A stretch of 64,000 bases of DNA from Alistipes shahii WAL 8301 (GTDB lineage Bacteria > Bacteroidota > Bacteroidia > Bacteroidales > Rikenellaceae): assembly GCF_025145845.1 (NCBI RefSeq), contig NZ_CP102253.1, positions 3,658,001 through 3,722,000 of the forward strand, written 5' to 3'. This document shows, in pieces, positions 7,936 to 16,408 of this stretch (positions within the stretch are counted from its first letter, which is position 1; each line of letters starts with the position of its first letter). The position numbers and the translations under genes were made by a program. The notes beneath the pieces were generated by a model. That model saw nothing but the letters and a program-made list of their open reading frames with translations, did no database searches and was not told the origin of the DNA.

Positions 7936-8865
7936 ATGGGCCAGCAGGAATACGAGGCTTTCAAAGCGAAGTTGCGGGAATGGATGAACACCCACCCCGA
8001 CGAATACGCCGCATTCGAAGAGGCGATGAACGCCCGTGACTATGCAGGGTGCCAGTCGGTCATATTCCAAGCCATGTCCCTTATCCCCCGGTACCGGCGC
8101 CTAATGTCCGACAAAGCCAATGAAGGACTGTTCGAGCATGTCGATGAGATCGAACAGGCGGCCCGACAACACGACCTTGCCGGCAAGATCATCCGGGAGT
8201 GCGAACAGCCCGGCAAGGATTCCACGCTCCCGGCGATGCTTTGCTGGCTCTACTTCGGCAAGAGTTTCGAACGGATGGTAGAGCGTTGCGAAGAGCTGCG
8301 GCGCTCGCCCGATCTGGGATTCTTGCAGAAGATGACCATGAGCGCCACGATCAGACTGCTGATCTCCCGCTCCATCAAATTAGAACTGCGCACCAAGCAG
8401 GACTGGGATGCCCACCGCGAAGCGATGCGGCTGGCCGAAAGCGACCGGGTGCTGGAATGGGCTGCGGGCACTCTTCCGGCCGAAGATGCGGGTGAAAAGA
8501 GGAAACCCGGCCGGCCGAGTACGACCAAATCATTGGTGGACATGTTTTCACCGGCTGTCACGCATCCCGACGTGTTGCGGCAAAAGATCGGCGAATACAT
8601 CACGAAGAGACACACCCAGACCGACATCGCACGGTTGAAGATCGCACTCGATGAATTGCGCTATCTGGTAGTTCCAACCAACATCAAACCGTTCCGCGAT
8701 GCCCTGCAAGCGGAATACGGCTCTGACATCCGCATCGTCCACGAGCGGGGCATACAGGAAGCATACAGCCGCCTGACGGAACCGCTGCTTATCGGATCGG
8801 CCGTCAGCAGTCGGGGCAGCGAGGCCCTCATCATCCGGGAAATAAAAGATTTTCTATCGCAATAA
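7936..8865 (+). CDS. Conserved hypothetical protein of mobilizable elements
   Basis: The 309-residue protein has no signal peptide or membrane segment and is charged and helical. I do not recognise a catalytic motif. A basic segment GEKRKPGRPSTTKS (about 187-200) resembles an AT-hook core (GRP) and may bind DNA. The N-terminal part has many aromatic and acidic residues (WMNTHPDEYAAFEEAM). It lies 9 bp after the regulator gene and so is probably in its operon, before the replication and transfer genes. The role is unknown. Confidence 0.7.
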   Translation: MGQQEYEAFKAKLREWMNTHPDEYAAFEEAMNARDYAGCQSVIFQAMSLIPRYRRLMSDKANEGLFEHVDEIEQAARQHDLAGKIIRECEQPGKDSTLPAMLCWLYFGKSFERMVERCEELRRSPDLGFLQKMTMSATIRLLISRSIKLELRTKQDWDAHREAMRLAESDRVLEWAAGTLPAEDAGEKRKPGRPSTTKSLVDMFSPAVTHPDVLRQKIGEYITKRHTQTDIARLKIALDELRYLVVPTNIKPFRDALQAEYGSDIRIVHERGIQEAYSRLTEPLLIGSAVSSRGSEALIIREIKDFLSQ

Positions 8866-8929
8866 GGCTCGTTAAATTCGCCTTAACACACCGCGAATTA
8901 AACGCTTAAATATCGCTCAATCATAACAT

Positions 8930-8937
8930 TATATTTG
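8930..8937 (+). promoter_or_regulatory. Promoter -7 box before HTH gene
   Basis: TATATTTG matches TAnnTTTG and lies about 84 bp before the ATG at 9021. The -33 region is weak. It probably drives the HTH, VapE-like and perhaps later genes. Confidence 0.5.
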
Positions 8938-9020
8938 CGCCGTCGCTCGGATTTCCGGGCGGCGGCGCTGCTTTTCCCTCCGCCGGAATGTTGCGCCTCA
9001 TAACGGGCGGAAAGCAATGT

Positions 9021-9332
9021 ATGAAAGATTTATTATCCATCCTCCGGGATGCTCCGGGCAGCATCCGGCTGGAGGTAAGCGGCGAGGATCTGTTGGCTTT
9101 CTCCAAAAGCCTTATCGACCGCGCCAAAGAAGAGCTGGCTGCACAAGTCGCCGAAGCCCGCAAGGAACGTTACCTGACCAAAGAGCAGGTCAAAGAGCTA
9201 TGCGATGTTTGCGACGCGACGCTCTGGCATTGGAACCGCAAAGGATATCTGAAAGCCGTTAAGGTCGGTAACAAGGTTCGCTACCGCACCTCGGACATTC
9301 AACGGATTCTCGGCGAGCGCGATGGCAAATAA
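9021..9332 (+). CDS. Helix-turn-helix DNA-binding protein (MerR/excisionase-like)
   Basis: The 103-residue protein starts at ATG 9021 (MKDLLSILRDAPGSIRLEV). The second half is a MerR-type helix-turn-helix with ERYLTKEQVKELCDVCDATLWHW then GYLKAVKVGNKVRYR and a C-terminal recognition extension. This fold is common in excision factors and small replication regulators of Bacteroidota mobile elements. It overlaps the VapE-like gene by 11 bp, so the two are translationally coupled. A role as excisionase or as regulator of element replication is inference. Confidence 0.82.
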   Translation: MKDLLSILRDAPGSIRLEVSGEDLLAFSKSLIDRAKEELAAQVAEARKERYLTKEQVKELCDVCDATLWHWNRKGYLKAVKVGNKVRYRTSDIQRILGERDGK

Positions 9333-10530
9333 GGTGTCAGACAGCGTTGCAGTCCCCGGCAAGCAGTCCCGGAACGAGCGTATCGAGGAGTTCCTGCGGG
9401 AGCATTACGCCTTTCGCTACAACACAGTCAAAAGCCGTGCGGAGTTCCGCAGCAGCGACGGCGAGTTCCTCCCCGTGACCAAATACCGGCTTAACTCCTT
9501 TCGGCGGGAGCTCGACCGCACCATCGGCATCTCCACCTCGGCGGAGAACCTGCGCAGCATGCTCGAAAGCGACTTTTCCGAGCGTGTGAATCCCGTGCAG
9601 GCGTATTTTCATAAACTGCCGCTAGTAACGGGAACGCAGGCCATCGACGAACTGACCGCGACCGTCACTGTGCGCAACGCCCGGCATTGGTCGGAGTACC
9701 TGACCAAATGGCTCGTCGGCGTGGTCGCCAATGCGATGAACGACCTCGGATGTCAGAACCATGTCTGCCTGGTATTGACCGGCGAGCAGGGAAAGTTCAA
9801 GACCACATGGCTCGACAACCTCTGTCCCCGCTCACTCGCCAGTTATCTTTTCACGGGAAAGATCGACCTGCAGAACAAGGACATGCTGACGCTGGTCGCC
9901 GAATACCTCTTCATCAACATCGACGACCAGCTGAAGGCGCTCAACAAACGGGATGAAAACGAGCTTAAGAACCTCATCACGGCTCCTTCGGTCAAATACC
10001 GGCGGCCCTACGACGTTTACATCGAAGAGTATCCCCACTTAGCGAGCTTCATGCCCTCGGTAAACGGGAACGACTTTCTGACCGACCCGACCGGCTCGCG
10101 GCGCTTCCTGCCCTTCGAGGTGTTATCCATCGACATCGACCGGGCGATATGGGTCAATATGGATCAGGTATACGCCGAAGCCCGAACACTCCTGCATAAC
10201 GGATTCCGCTACTGGTTCGACGAAGCCGAAATCGAAGAACTGCACCGGGGAAACGCCGCATTCCATGTCCAGACCATCGAATACGAAATGCTGCTGAAAG
10301 GGTTCGAGAAACCTCCGGAACATGCCGTCACGGATTGCTTTATGACCACCGTGGAGATTCTGGACTATCTGCGCAGCTATTCGTCGCTGAACCTCTCCGA
10401 GAAACGTATGGGCGAAGCCTTGCGCAAGGCTGGGTTCGAACGACGCTCGAAACGTGTCAACGGAAATCCCGTCTACGGCTGGGTCATCGAGAAGATCACA
10501 CCCAATCCTTTCGTCTCTTACGGATTGTAG
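9322..10530 (+). CDS. VapE/VirE-type P-loop ATPase, replication helicase-like
   Basis: The 402-residue protein belongs to the VapE (virulence-associated E) type. Walker A is seen as LTGEQGKFKTTW (about 151-162), Walker B as EYLFINIDDQ (about 193-202), and the sensor-like region as NDFLTDPTGSRRFLPF (about 251). The C-terminus ends in a small winged-helix-like region (LSEKRMGEALRKAGFE). Relatives are superfamily-3-like helicases of phages and satellite elements that open origins. It sits directly before a repeat cluster (10532-10722) and a primase gene, a layout that fits a small autonomous replication module. Confidence 0.83.
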   Translation: MANKVSDSVAVPGKQSRNERIEEFLREHYAFRYNTVKSRAEFRSSDGEFLPVTKYRLNSFRRELDRTIGISTSAENLRSMLESDFSERVNPVQAYFHKLPLVTGTQAIDELTATVTVRNARHWSEYLTKWLVGVVANAMNDLGCQNHVCLVLTGEQGKFKTTWLDNLCPRSLASYLFTGKIDLQNKDMLTLVAEYLFINIDDQLKALNKRDENELKNLITAPSVKYRRPYDVYIEEYPHLASFMPSVNGNDFLTDPTGSRRFLPFEVLSIDIDRAIWVNMDQVYAEARTLLHNGFRYWFDEAEIEELHRGNAAFHVQTIEYEMLLKGFEKPPEHAVTDCFMTTVEILDYLRSYSSLNLSEKRMGEALRKAGFERRSKRVNGNPVYGWVIEKITPNPFVSYGL

Positions 10531-10531
10531 T

Positions 10532-10722
10532 TACTACGCTACTACACACAGCTGCAAAACATTGAAAAAGAACACGCAGGCGTGTAGTAGGATGTAAAAA
10601 CACACCTTACTGCATCTTACGACGCTACTACGTCAATTACTACGGTAGTAAGCTGCCATGCACTTCATTACTACGCATAGCAAATTGTTTATCAAACGAT
10701 TACGCGAATGTAGTAGGTAGTA
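10532..10722. repeat. Iteron-like TACTAC/GTAGTA cluster, candidate origin
   Basis: Nine copies of the hexamer TACTAC or its complement occur in 191 bp (10532, 10540, 10584, 10626, 10638, 10645, 10669, 10710, 10717), several extended to ATTACTACG. The stretch is non-coding and lies between the VapE-like helicase and the primase genes. This is how iteron origins of plasmids and replicating integrative elements look. A binding-site array for the HTH protein is an alternative. Confidence 0.6.
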
Positions 10723-10756
10723 AGGCAATATCGCTAAACTTCGAAAAACAAACATT

Positions 10757-11779
10757 ATGAATGATCTGAAAAATATCGGCATCAGGCAATTCCTCGCACG
10801 GCGGGGCATTCAGCCCAAGTACGAATGCAACGGCTACGGTATGTATCTTTCCCCTTTGCGGGAAGAACGCACGCCGAGTTTCAAAGTGGACTACGTGCGA
10901 AATCTTTGGTACGACTTCGGACTGGGCGAAGGCGGCACATTGCGCACCCTCGTAATGCGGTTGGAGCGGTGCGACAGCCGCGAAGCGGTCCGACGGCTGC
11001 AAAACGGTGAAAAAAGGGACGCCGGTTCCGTTTCTCTTTCACCGGGTGTTGGCGAGCGTCCAGCTGCCGGAGGTCCCTTGCCGGTCTTGCGTCCGGCCAC
11101 CCTTCCCGCGTTCCGCATCCTCTCCGACGCTTCGCTCCGGCATCCGGCATTGGTCGGTTATCTCGCCTCGCGCGGCATCGTCCCGCCGGTCGCCGCGGCA
11201 TTCTGCCGCGAGGTCCGTTACGAGATAAACGGCCGCGCCTTTTTCGCCGTCGGTTTCCGCAACGATGCCGGAGGGTGGGAGCTCCGCTCCGCACGGTTCA
11301 AAGGCGGCTCCTCGCCCAAACATATCACCACCATCGACAACCGTTCCGATACGGTAATCGCCTTCGAAGGATTTATGGATTTCCTCGCTTATCTCTCGCT
11401 GAAACACCCCGAACGACTGCGCATCGACGCCGCGGTTCTGAACTCGGTCGTCAACCTGCCCAAAGCCATCCCGTTTCTCTCCCGGCATCCGGTGATTCAC
11501 GCCTTCTTTGACAACGACGAAGCCGGGCGTAAAACGACCTCCGATCTGATCCGTCTTTGCCCCCGCAGCGAGGTAATCGACCAAAGGCATTTTTACAGCG
11601 GGCACAAGGACGTAAATGACTATCTGACCGCCCGCATAAAAGACCGAACACAAAAGCCTTCGACACAGAAGAACGCCCCCGAAACAAAGGCCGTTCAGAC
11701 TCTTCGGAATAATCTGCAAGCCCTGAAAGCGGAAACGGCGGAAATTGAACCACCGTGTCGGAAAGGGGTAAAGATTTAA
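10757..11779 (+). CDS. Toprim-domain DNA primase
   Basis: The 340-residue protein has a DnaG-like N-terminal region (residues 1-80: FLARRGIQ, YLSPLREERTPSFKV, WYDFGLGEGG) that lacks most zinc-ligand cysteines of the CHC2 finger. A Toprim domain follows, with the conserved Glu in VIAFEGFMDFLAYL (about 201) and the Asp-x-Asp in HAFFDNDEAGRKT (about 251). It would make RNA primers for copying the excised element or the transferred single strand. It follows the iteron cluster and precedes the oriT-like structure. The C-terminal 60 residues are charged and low in complexity. Confidence 0.88.
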   Translation: MNDLKNIGIRQFLARRGIQPKYECNGYGMYLSPLREERTPSFKVDYVRNLWYDFGLGEGGTLRTLVMRLERCDSREAVRRLQNGEKRDAGSVSLSPGVGERPAAGGPLPVLRPATLPAFRILSDASLRHPALVGYLASRGIVPPVAAAFCREVRYEINGRAFFAVGFRNDAGGWELRSARFKGGSSPKHITTIDNRSDTVIAFEGFMDFLAYLSLKHPERLRIDAAVLNSVVNLPKAIPFLSRHPVIHAFFDNDEAGRKTTSDLIRLCPRSEVIDQRHFYSGHKDVNDYLTARIKDRTQKPSTQKNAPETKAVQTLRNNLQALKAETAEIEPPCRKGVKI

Positions 11780-11851
11780 GGAAGGCAAGGTTGTGTTTTC
11801 GTAGACGAAAACTGCGCCTTCCCCGCTGGTCGGCGTAAAATCCCGCTGGTC
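11780..11851. other. Candidate oriT: nested inverted repeat plus direct repeats before mobC
   Basis: Outer arms GGAAGGC (11780-11786) and GCCTTCC (11816-11822) enclose a perfect 8-bp hairpin GTTTTCGT-AG-ACGAAAAC (11795-11812). Two direct copies of CCCGCTGGTC follow at 11822-11831 and 11842-11851, 20 bp apart. Position immediately upstream of mobC and relaxase genes, and the inverted repeat next to direct repeats, fit an origin of transfer. It could also act as a terminator for the primase gene or as a MobC operator. Confidence 0.55.
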
Positions 11852-11879
11852 TGAAAAAAATGCTTACAAACCACTTATC

Positions 11880-12248
11880 ATGGAAACACCGAAAAAAACA
11901 TACGGCAAACAAGGCGGACGCCCGAAAGTCAGTATCGGCCGCATCCGCAAATACGTCGTCAGCACGCGGCTCAGCCCCGAACGGAAACTCCGATTCTCGG
12001 CCCTCTGCCGCGAGGCAGGGCAACCGCCTGCCGAAGTCCTGCGCCAGCTGATCGACCGAGGAACGGTAAGGGCGCGAATCACACGCGAACAGCTGGATTT
12101 CATGGCCCAGCTCAAAGGCATCGCCCGGAATCTGAACCAGCTGACCCGGCTGGCCAATGCCAAAGGTCTGGCGGCTGTCAGAGTCCGGCATGCGGCAATC
12201 GTCACGGCCATCGAAAAACTCCTGAAACAGATATGCGATGGTCGGTAA
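11880..12248 (+). CDS. mobC: MobC-like relaxosome protein (ribbon-helix-helix)
   Basis: The 122-residue basic protein has a basic start (TYGKQGGRPKVS), a ribbon-helix-helix-like stretch (KYVVSTRLSPERKLRFSALCREAG) and the MobC C-terminal helix pair with GIARNLNQLTRLANA. MobC proteins bind oriT and help the relaxase melt the nic region. The gene overlaps the relaxase start by 11 bp, which gives coupled translation. The candidate oriT lies just upstream, so MobC may also repress its own promoter there. Confidence 0.88.
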   Translation: METPKKTYGKQGGRPKVSIGRIRKYVVSTRLSPERKLRFSALCREAGQPPAEVLRQLIDRGTVRARITREQLDFMAQLKGIARNLNQLTRLANAKGLAAVRVRHAAIVTAIEKLLKQICDGR

Positions 12249-13314
12249 GGTAATATCAGGATCGTCTTTTTCGGGAACGGTGGGTTATGTGATGAAAGAG
12301 GAATCCCGGATACTGGAAGCCGAAGGCATTATGCCTCCGGAAGTGAAGGACATGGTGCAGGACTTCAAAGACCAGACCTTATTGAACCCGCGACTGAAAA
12401 ACACCGTCGGGCATATCTCGCTGTCTTTTTCACCCAAGGACGCTCCGCGGATGACTGACGCCCTGATGACGCAGATCGCAAAGGAGTACATGCAGAAGAT
12501 GGGCATCACCGATACGCAGTATCTATTGGTGCGCCATCTCGACCAGCCCCATCCGCACTGCCATCTGGTCTACAACCGGGTCGGAAACAACGGGCAAACC
12601 ATTTCGGACAAGAACATCAAGATTCGAAACGCCAAGGTCTGCCGGGAGCTGACCGAGAAATACGGGCTATATCTCGCGCCGGGAAAGGACGACGTGCGGC
12701 GGGAGCGGCTGCGCGAACCCGACAAGACTAAATACGAAATCTACGATGCTATCAAAGGCAGTCTTCCCAAGTGCAAAAGTTGGAACGAACTGGAAGGCAA
12801 ATTAAAGGAACAAGGCATCGGCATCCGTTACAAGTATTGCGGAAATACCGACCGCAAACAAGGGGTGTTGTTCTCGAAAAACGGTTTCGAGTTCTCCGGA
12901 TCGAAGATCGACCGGGCTTTCAGCTTTACGAAACTCGACCGTCATTTTACCCTCGTGCAGCAACAAACCCAGCACCGGGCCACGCTCTTCGGGAACCTCT
13001 CGGCGGCGGTCGGCAATTACCGTTCGGCATTTGCCGGGTTATTCGGCAACATGGGCAGAGGAGGAAGCAGTACGCGTGAAGAGCCGCCATCGGTAAACCT
13101 CGGAAAGGCAGGCGGGATTCCGTTGCCGCCGGCCGGTTCGCCCGGCGGGGTGTCGGCCGAGCAGTTGCAGCGCAAGCCGGGAGAAAGTCCCGAAGAGCAT
13201 ATAGCACGAATCACGGCACTGCTCGATGCCGCTGCTGCAGCGATGGCCATAGCCGCAATGGAACGCCGACGCAGGATGGAAGAACAGAAAAGAAGAGCCA
13301 AAATGAAAATATAA
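12238..13314 (+). CDS. mobA: Relaxase / mobilization nuclease of element B
   Basis: The 358-residue protein belongs to the relaxase family PF03432. The N-terminus (VGKVISGSSFSGTVGYVM) carries the expected start; the metal-binding histidines are seen in DQPHPHCHLVYNRV (about 101-114), preceded by GHISLSFSP (about 60). The enzyme would cut one strand at oriT and lead it into the recipient through a helper conjugation pore. The C-terminal half is shared with the truncated copy at 1-684, so elements A and B are related. The last 100 residues are Gly/Pro-rich and then basic. It overlaps mobC and is followed after 18 bp by the accessory membrane protein. Confidence 0.93.
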   Translation: MVGKVISGSSFSGTVGYVMKEESRILEAEGIMPPEVKDMVQDFKDQTLLNPRLKNTVGHISLSFSPKDAPRMTDALMTQIAKEYMQKMGITDTQYLLVRHLDQPHPHCHLVYNRVGNNGQTISDKNIKIRNAKVCRELTEKYGLYLAPGKDDVRRERLREPDKTKYEIYDAIKGSLPKCKSWNELEGKLKEQGIGIRYKYCGNTDRKQGVLFSKNGFEFSGSKIDRAFSFTKLDRHFTLVQQQTQHRATLFGNLSAAVGNYRSAFAGLFGNMGRGGSSTREEPPSVNLGKAGGIPLPPAGSPGGVSAEQLQRKPGESPEEHIARITALLDAAAAAMAIAAMERRRRMEEQKRRAKMKI

Positions 13315-13332
13315 CCTTAAAACCGGAAAGCC

Positions 13333-13953
13333 ATGAACGACAAAAATAAGATCGACCTCTCAATCGAGATGTACGAAGACCTCAAGGAAACACTTGTCAA
13401 AGCCATTAAAAACGCCAAAGCAGGCGGCGTAGGGAACGCAGGTTGGGAGAATACGCAGCTGGAACGGATCGAACGGCTGATAGAGGCCGCGGAACGCTCG
13501 CAAGGGCAGATCGCACAGCAGCTCGAACAACTGCAACGGAATACGGCCTTGTCCGGAGCAAAAACCGAGCAGATGCAGGAATTTACCGACAGATACAACG
13601 CGTTGCTGGCGCAGTTAGCGGGGAGACTGGAGGTGATCGACAAGGAGAATCGAACAATAATTACTGAAGTTCTAAGTTTCAAAAAGTCTTTATCCGAATT
13701 CAAGAACGAAGTTGATACGACGAAATTCGAAAAGCTCGCCAACAATACATTATGGGAAATGAAAACCCAGATACGCTATCTCAAACAACCACCTATCGTT
13801 CTGAGAACAATCGTATTTCTAACCGTATTATCAATTTTGACAATATTGGCAACCGGGTATTTATATAGAGATCGGAACGAATGGCGGGGCGAAGCTACAT
13901 ATTGGTATAAACAGAGCGACCAATATAAAACGACACAGACTAATAAAAAATAA
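13333..13953 (+). CDS. Mobilization accessory protein with one membrane helix
   Basis: The 206-residue protein begins with an acidic YEDLKETL segment, continues as a long coiled-coil-like region (about 35-150, rich in Gln, Glu and Leu), and has one membrane helix near the C-terminus (TIVFLTVLSILTILATGYLY, about 159-178). It is the intact counterpart of the broken gene at 688-1506. Position behind the relaxase suggests it links the relaxosome to the membrane or the coupling protein of the helper element; this is inference. It is the last backbone gene before the B12 cargo. Confidence 0.75.
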   Translation: MNDKNKIDLSIEMYEDLKETLVKAIKNAKAGGVGNAGWENTQLERIERLIEAAERSQGQIAQQLEQLQRNTALSGAKTEQMQEFTDRYNALLAQLAGRLEVIDKENRTIITEVLSFKKSLSEFKNEVDTTKFEKLANNTLWEMKTQIRYLKQPPIVLRTIVFLTVLSILTILATGYLYRDRNEWRGEATYWYKQSDQYKTTQTNKK

Positions 13954-13981
13954 AAACATTTTTTATTACTGGTAAATTTTG

Positions 13982-13989
13982 TATCTTTG
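13982..13989 (+). promoter_or_regulatory. Promoter -7 box of the first B12 operon
   Basis: TATCTTTG fits TAnnTTTG. The -33 region is only a T-run. Transcription would begin just before the riboswitch. Confidence 0.6.
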
Positions 13990-13991
13990 CC

Positions 13992-14179
13992 ACGCAAAGG
14001 TTCGGAAAGAAGGCCATATGGCCTCCGATCGATTAAAAGGGAATGCCGTGAAAGTCGGCAACAGTTCCCGCTGCTGTAAGTTCCTGTCCGGAAACGGACA
14101 CATGAGGGATCGACAATCTCAGCCACTGGTGAAAACCGGGAAGGCGTCGTAACCGGAATAAGTCAGAAGACCTGCCTTG
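13992..14179 (+). ncRNA. Cobalamin riboswitch (plus strand)
   Basis: Hallmarks of the adenosylcobalamin/cobalamin aptamer appear in order: AAAAGGGAA with GCCGTGAAAGTCGGCAACAG, CCCGCTGCTGTAAG, the B12 box core AGCCACTG, GGGAAGGCG, and the closing AGTCAGAAGACCTGCC. It lies in the leader of btuB. When B12 is plentiful, the aptamer is expected to shut off translation or transcription of the uptake operon. The 3' end of the aptamer lies about 140 bases before the chosen btuB start. Confidence 0.95.
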
Positions 14180-14317
14180 CATGACAGATTGGTTTCGCAG
14201 CCTGCGGAGAATGGGCGTGAATCGATAATGCATGTAAAGCACTTTTTCATTTTGTTTCGTTGCATTGCGGCTGTGGAATCAATGGTTACCGAACAAACTA
14301 TTGATACCAAGCGCATA

Positions 14318-16396
14318 ATGAAGCAATTCTACCTTTCGATCCTATGTCTCGCATTTATTGCGGGGGGGGGAATTTCCACAGCAGTTCAGGCATCCGATAA
14401 AGCCGATTCCACCACGAACCGGCGTTACGTCGGAAAACTGGACAGTATCCAGAAAATCAACGAGGTCATCATCGTCGGCACCCCCGTCATTCCCAAATAC
14501 CGCGAAGTCATCCCCGCACAGGTCCTCAAGGAGGTCGACCTGCAACGGCTGAACAGTCTTTCGGTGGCCGACGCCATCCGCTATTTCGCGGGCGTGCAGC
14601 TCAAGGACTACGGAGGTGTAGGCGGACTGAAGACCGTCAACATCCGCTCAATGGGCACCAACCACATGGCGGTCTTCTACGACGGAATCCAGTTGGGCAA
14701 CGCCCAGAACGGGCAGGTCGATCTGGGGCGCTTCTCACTGGACGACGTGGAGGAAATATCGCTCTATAACGGACAGAAGAGTGACATTTTCCAGTCGGCC
14801 AAGGATTTCGGGGCCTCGGGAACCATCTACATCACTACGCGGCGCCCCCGCTTCGAGGAGGGCAAGCGGGCCAATTTCAAGGCCACGATGAAGACCGGCT
14901 CGTTCGGGCTCATCAATCCCTCGATGCGCTACGAGTATAAGATCTCCGACGCCGTCAGCTCGTCGTTCAGCGGCGAGTGGACCAACGCCACCGGCCGGTA
15001 CAAATTCCGCTACCGCCGCCGCAACACGCTGGGCGAGATCGCCTACGACACGACGGCCTACCGACAGAACGGCGACATCAACGCTACGCGCATGGAGGCC
15101 GGACTCCACGGCAAGATGGCCGACGGACAATGGACCGTGCGGGCCTACACCTACAACTCCGAACGCGGCATCCCGGGAGCCATCGTCAACAACGTCTTTC
15201 GCCATGGTGAGCGGCTGTGGGACACCAACTCGTTCATCCAGGGAACGCTGACCAACCGCTGGTCGAAGAAATTCCGCACGCTGTTCAACACCAAGTACGC
15301 CGCCGACTACACCCATTACGAGAATCAAGACGCCAAGTTGATCCAAACCAAGAACACCTACAAGCAGAAGGAGTTCTATTTCTCGTGCGCTAATCTCTAC
15401 AACATCTTCGAACACTGGGAGGTGTCGCTGGCCTATGACTTCCAATGGAATACGCTCGACGCCACTTTTTACATGCCCACAGAAAGCGATGGCACCTTCC
15501 CCTTTCCGACGCGCTATACCCACATGGCGGCATTGGCCACGGCTTTCGAATGGGGCCGGCTAAAGATGCAGGCCAGCGTACTGGGGTATTTTGTCCACGA
15601 AAAAGTCGAGCGTTTCGAAGCCCGGCCCGACAAGGCTGTGGCTACCCCTGCGTTTTTCGGATCGTTCAAAGTGCTGAAAAACCACGACCTCTCTGTACGC
15701 GCCTTCTACAAACGGATGTTCCGTATGCCGACCTTCAACGACCTCTACTATACGGACATGGGCAACGCCTTCCTCAAGCCCGAATATGCCGAACAATTCA
15801 ACGTCGGCCTGAAATACACGCGCAATTTTGAGAAATCGCCTTTCATGCGGATGCTCGACGTTTCGGTCGACGCCTACTACAACAAAATCACAGATAAAAT
15901 CATCGCCTATCCCAAGGGACAGCAGTTCCGCTGGACGATGCTCAATCTGGGCGAAGTGGAGATCAAGGGCGTGGACGCCGTGCTGAACGCCCTGTTCACG
16001 CTCGGCAAGCTGGAGGTGACGACCAAGTTCCAGTACACCTATCAGAAGGCCATCGACATCACCGACCCGGCCGACACCTACTATCGCGACCAGATTCCCT
16101 ACATCCCTTGGCACAGCGGCTCGGCCATCCTTGCACTGTTCTACAAAGGGTGGGGGCTCAATTACAGCTTCATCTACACGGGCCAGCGCTACAACCAGCA
16201 GGAGAACATCCCGCGCAACCACACCCAGCCGTGGTATACGAGCGACCTCTCGCTACAAAAAACGTTCAAGATACGCACCCGAACCCTCAAAGCCTCGGCC
16301 GAGGTTAACAACCTTTTCGGACAGGACTACGACGTGGTGCTCAACTATCCGATGCCGAAGACCAACTTCCGGTTCGTCGTCAGCGTCGATCTCTAA
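14318..16396 (+). CDS. btuB: TonB-dependent cobalamin receptor BtuB
   Basis: The start is set at ATG 14318, which gives a signal peptide (MKQFYLSILCLAFIAGGG...). Upstream in-frame starts (TTG 14177, ATG 14282) add residues that overlap the riboswitch or lack a signal. The 692-residue protein has a TonB-box-like stretch (INEVIIVGTPVI), a plug domain (about 50-170: LNSLSVADAIRYFAGVQLKDYGG, VNIRSMGTNHMAVFYDG) and a barrel ending in an aromatic-terminated strand (FRFVVSVDL). It would bring cobalamin or other corrinoids across the outer membrane with the lipoprotein BtuG, which is encoded 12 bp downstream. A G9 run inside the signal peptide codons (14362-14370) may cause slippage. Confidence 0.9.
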   Translation: MKQFYLSILCLAFIAGGGISTAVQASDKADSTTNRRYVGKLDSIQKINEVIIVGTPVIPKYREVIPAQVLKEVDLQRLNSLSVADAIRYFAGVQLKDYGGVGGLKTVNIRSMGTNHMAVFYDGIQLGNAQNGQVDLGRFSLDDVEEISLYNGQKSDIFQSAKDFGASGTIYITTRRPRFEEGKRANFKATMKTGSFGLINPSMRYEYKISDAVSSSFSGEWTNATGRYKFRYRRRNTLGEIAYDTTAYRQNGDINATRMEAGLHGKMADGQWTVRAYTYNSERGIPGAIVNNVFRHGERLWDTNSFIQGTLTNRWSKKFRTLFNTKYAADYTHYENQDAKLIQTKNTYKQKEFYFSCANLYNIFEHWEVSLAYDFQWNTLDATFYMPTESDGTFPFPTRYTHMAALATAFEWGRLKMQASVLGYFVHEKVERFEARPDKAVATPAFFGSFKVLKNHDLSVRAFYKRMFRMPTFNDLYYTDMGNAFLKPEYAEQFNVGLKYTRNFEKSPFMRMLDVSVDAYYNKITDKIIAYPKGQQFRWTMLNLGEVEIKGVDAVLNALFTLGKLEVTTKFQYTYQKAIDITDPADTYYRDQIPYIPWHSGSAILALFYKGWGLNYSFIYTGQRYNQQENIPRNHTQPWYTSDLSLQKTFKIRTRTLKASAEVNNLFGQDYDVVLNYPMPKTNFRFVVSVDL
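14362..14370 (+). repeat. G9 homopolymer in btuB signal-peptide codons
   Basis: Nine consecutive G bases encode part of IAGGGIS. The run is in frame as read. A gain or loss of one base would stop BtuB near its start. Confidence 0.9.
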
Positions 16397-16408
16397 CCCC
16401 CGCGAGCC

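Noticed and set aside
10532..10722. CRISPR array
   Set aside because: The repeats are only 6 to 9 bases, in both orientations and without regular spacers; no cas genes in the window.
14177..14317. btuB starting at TTG 14177 or ATG 14181/14282
   Set aside because: These starts overlap or abut the riboswitch and leave the signal peptide internal; 14318 gives a proper signal peptide.
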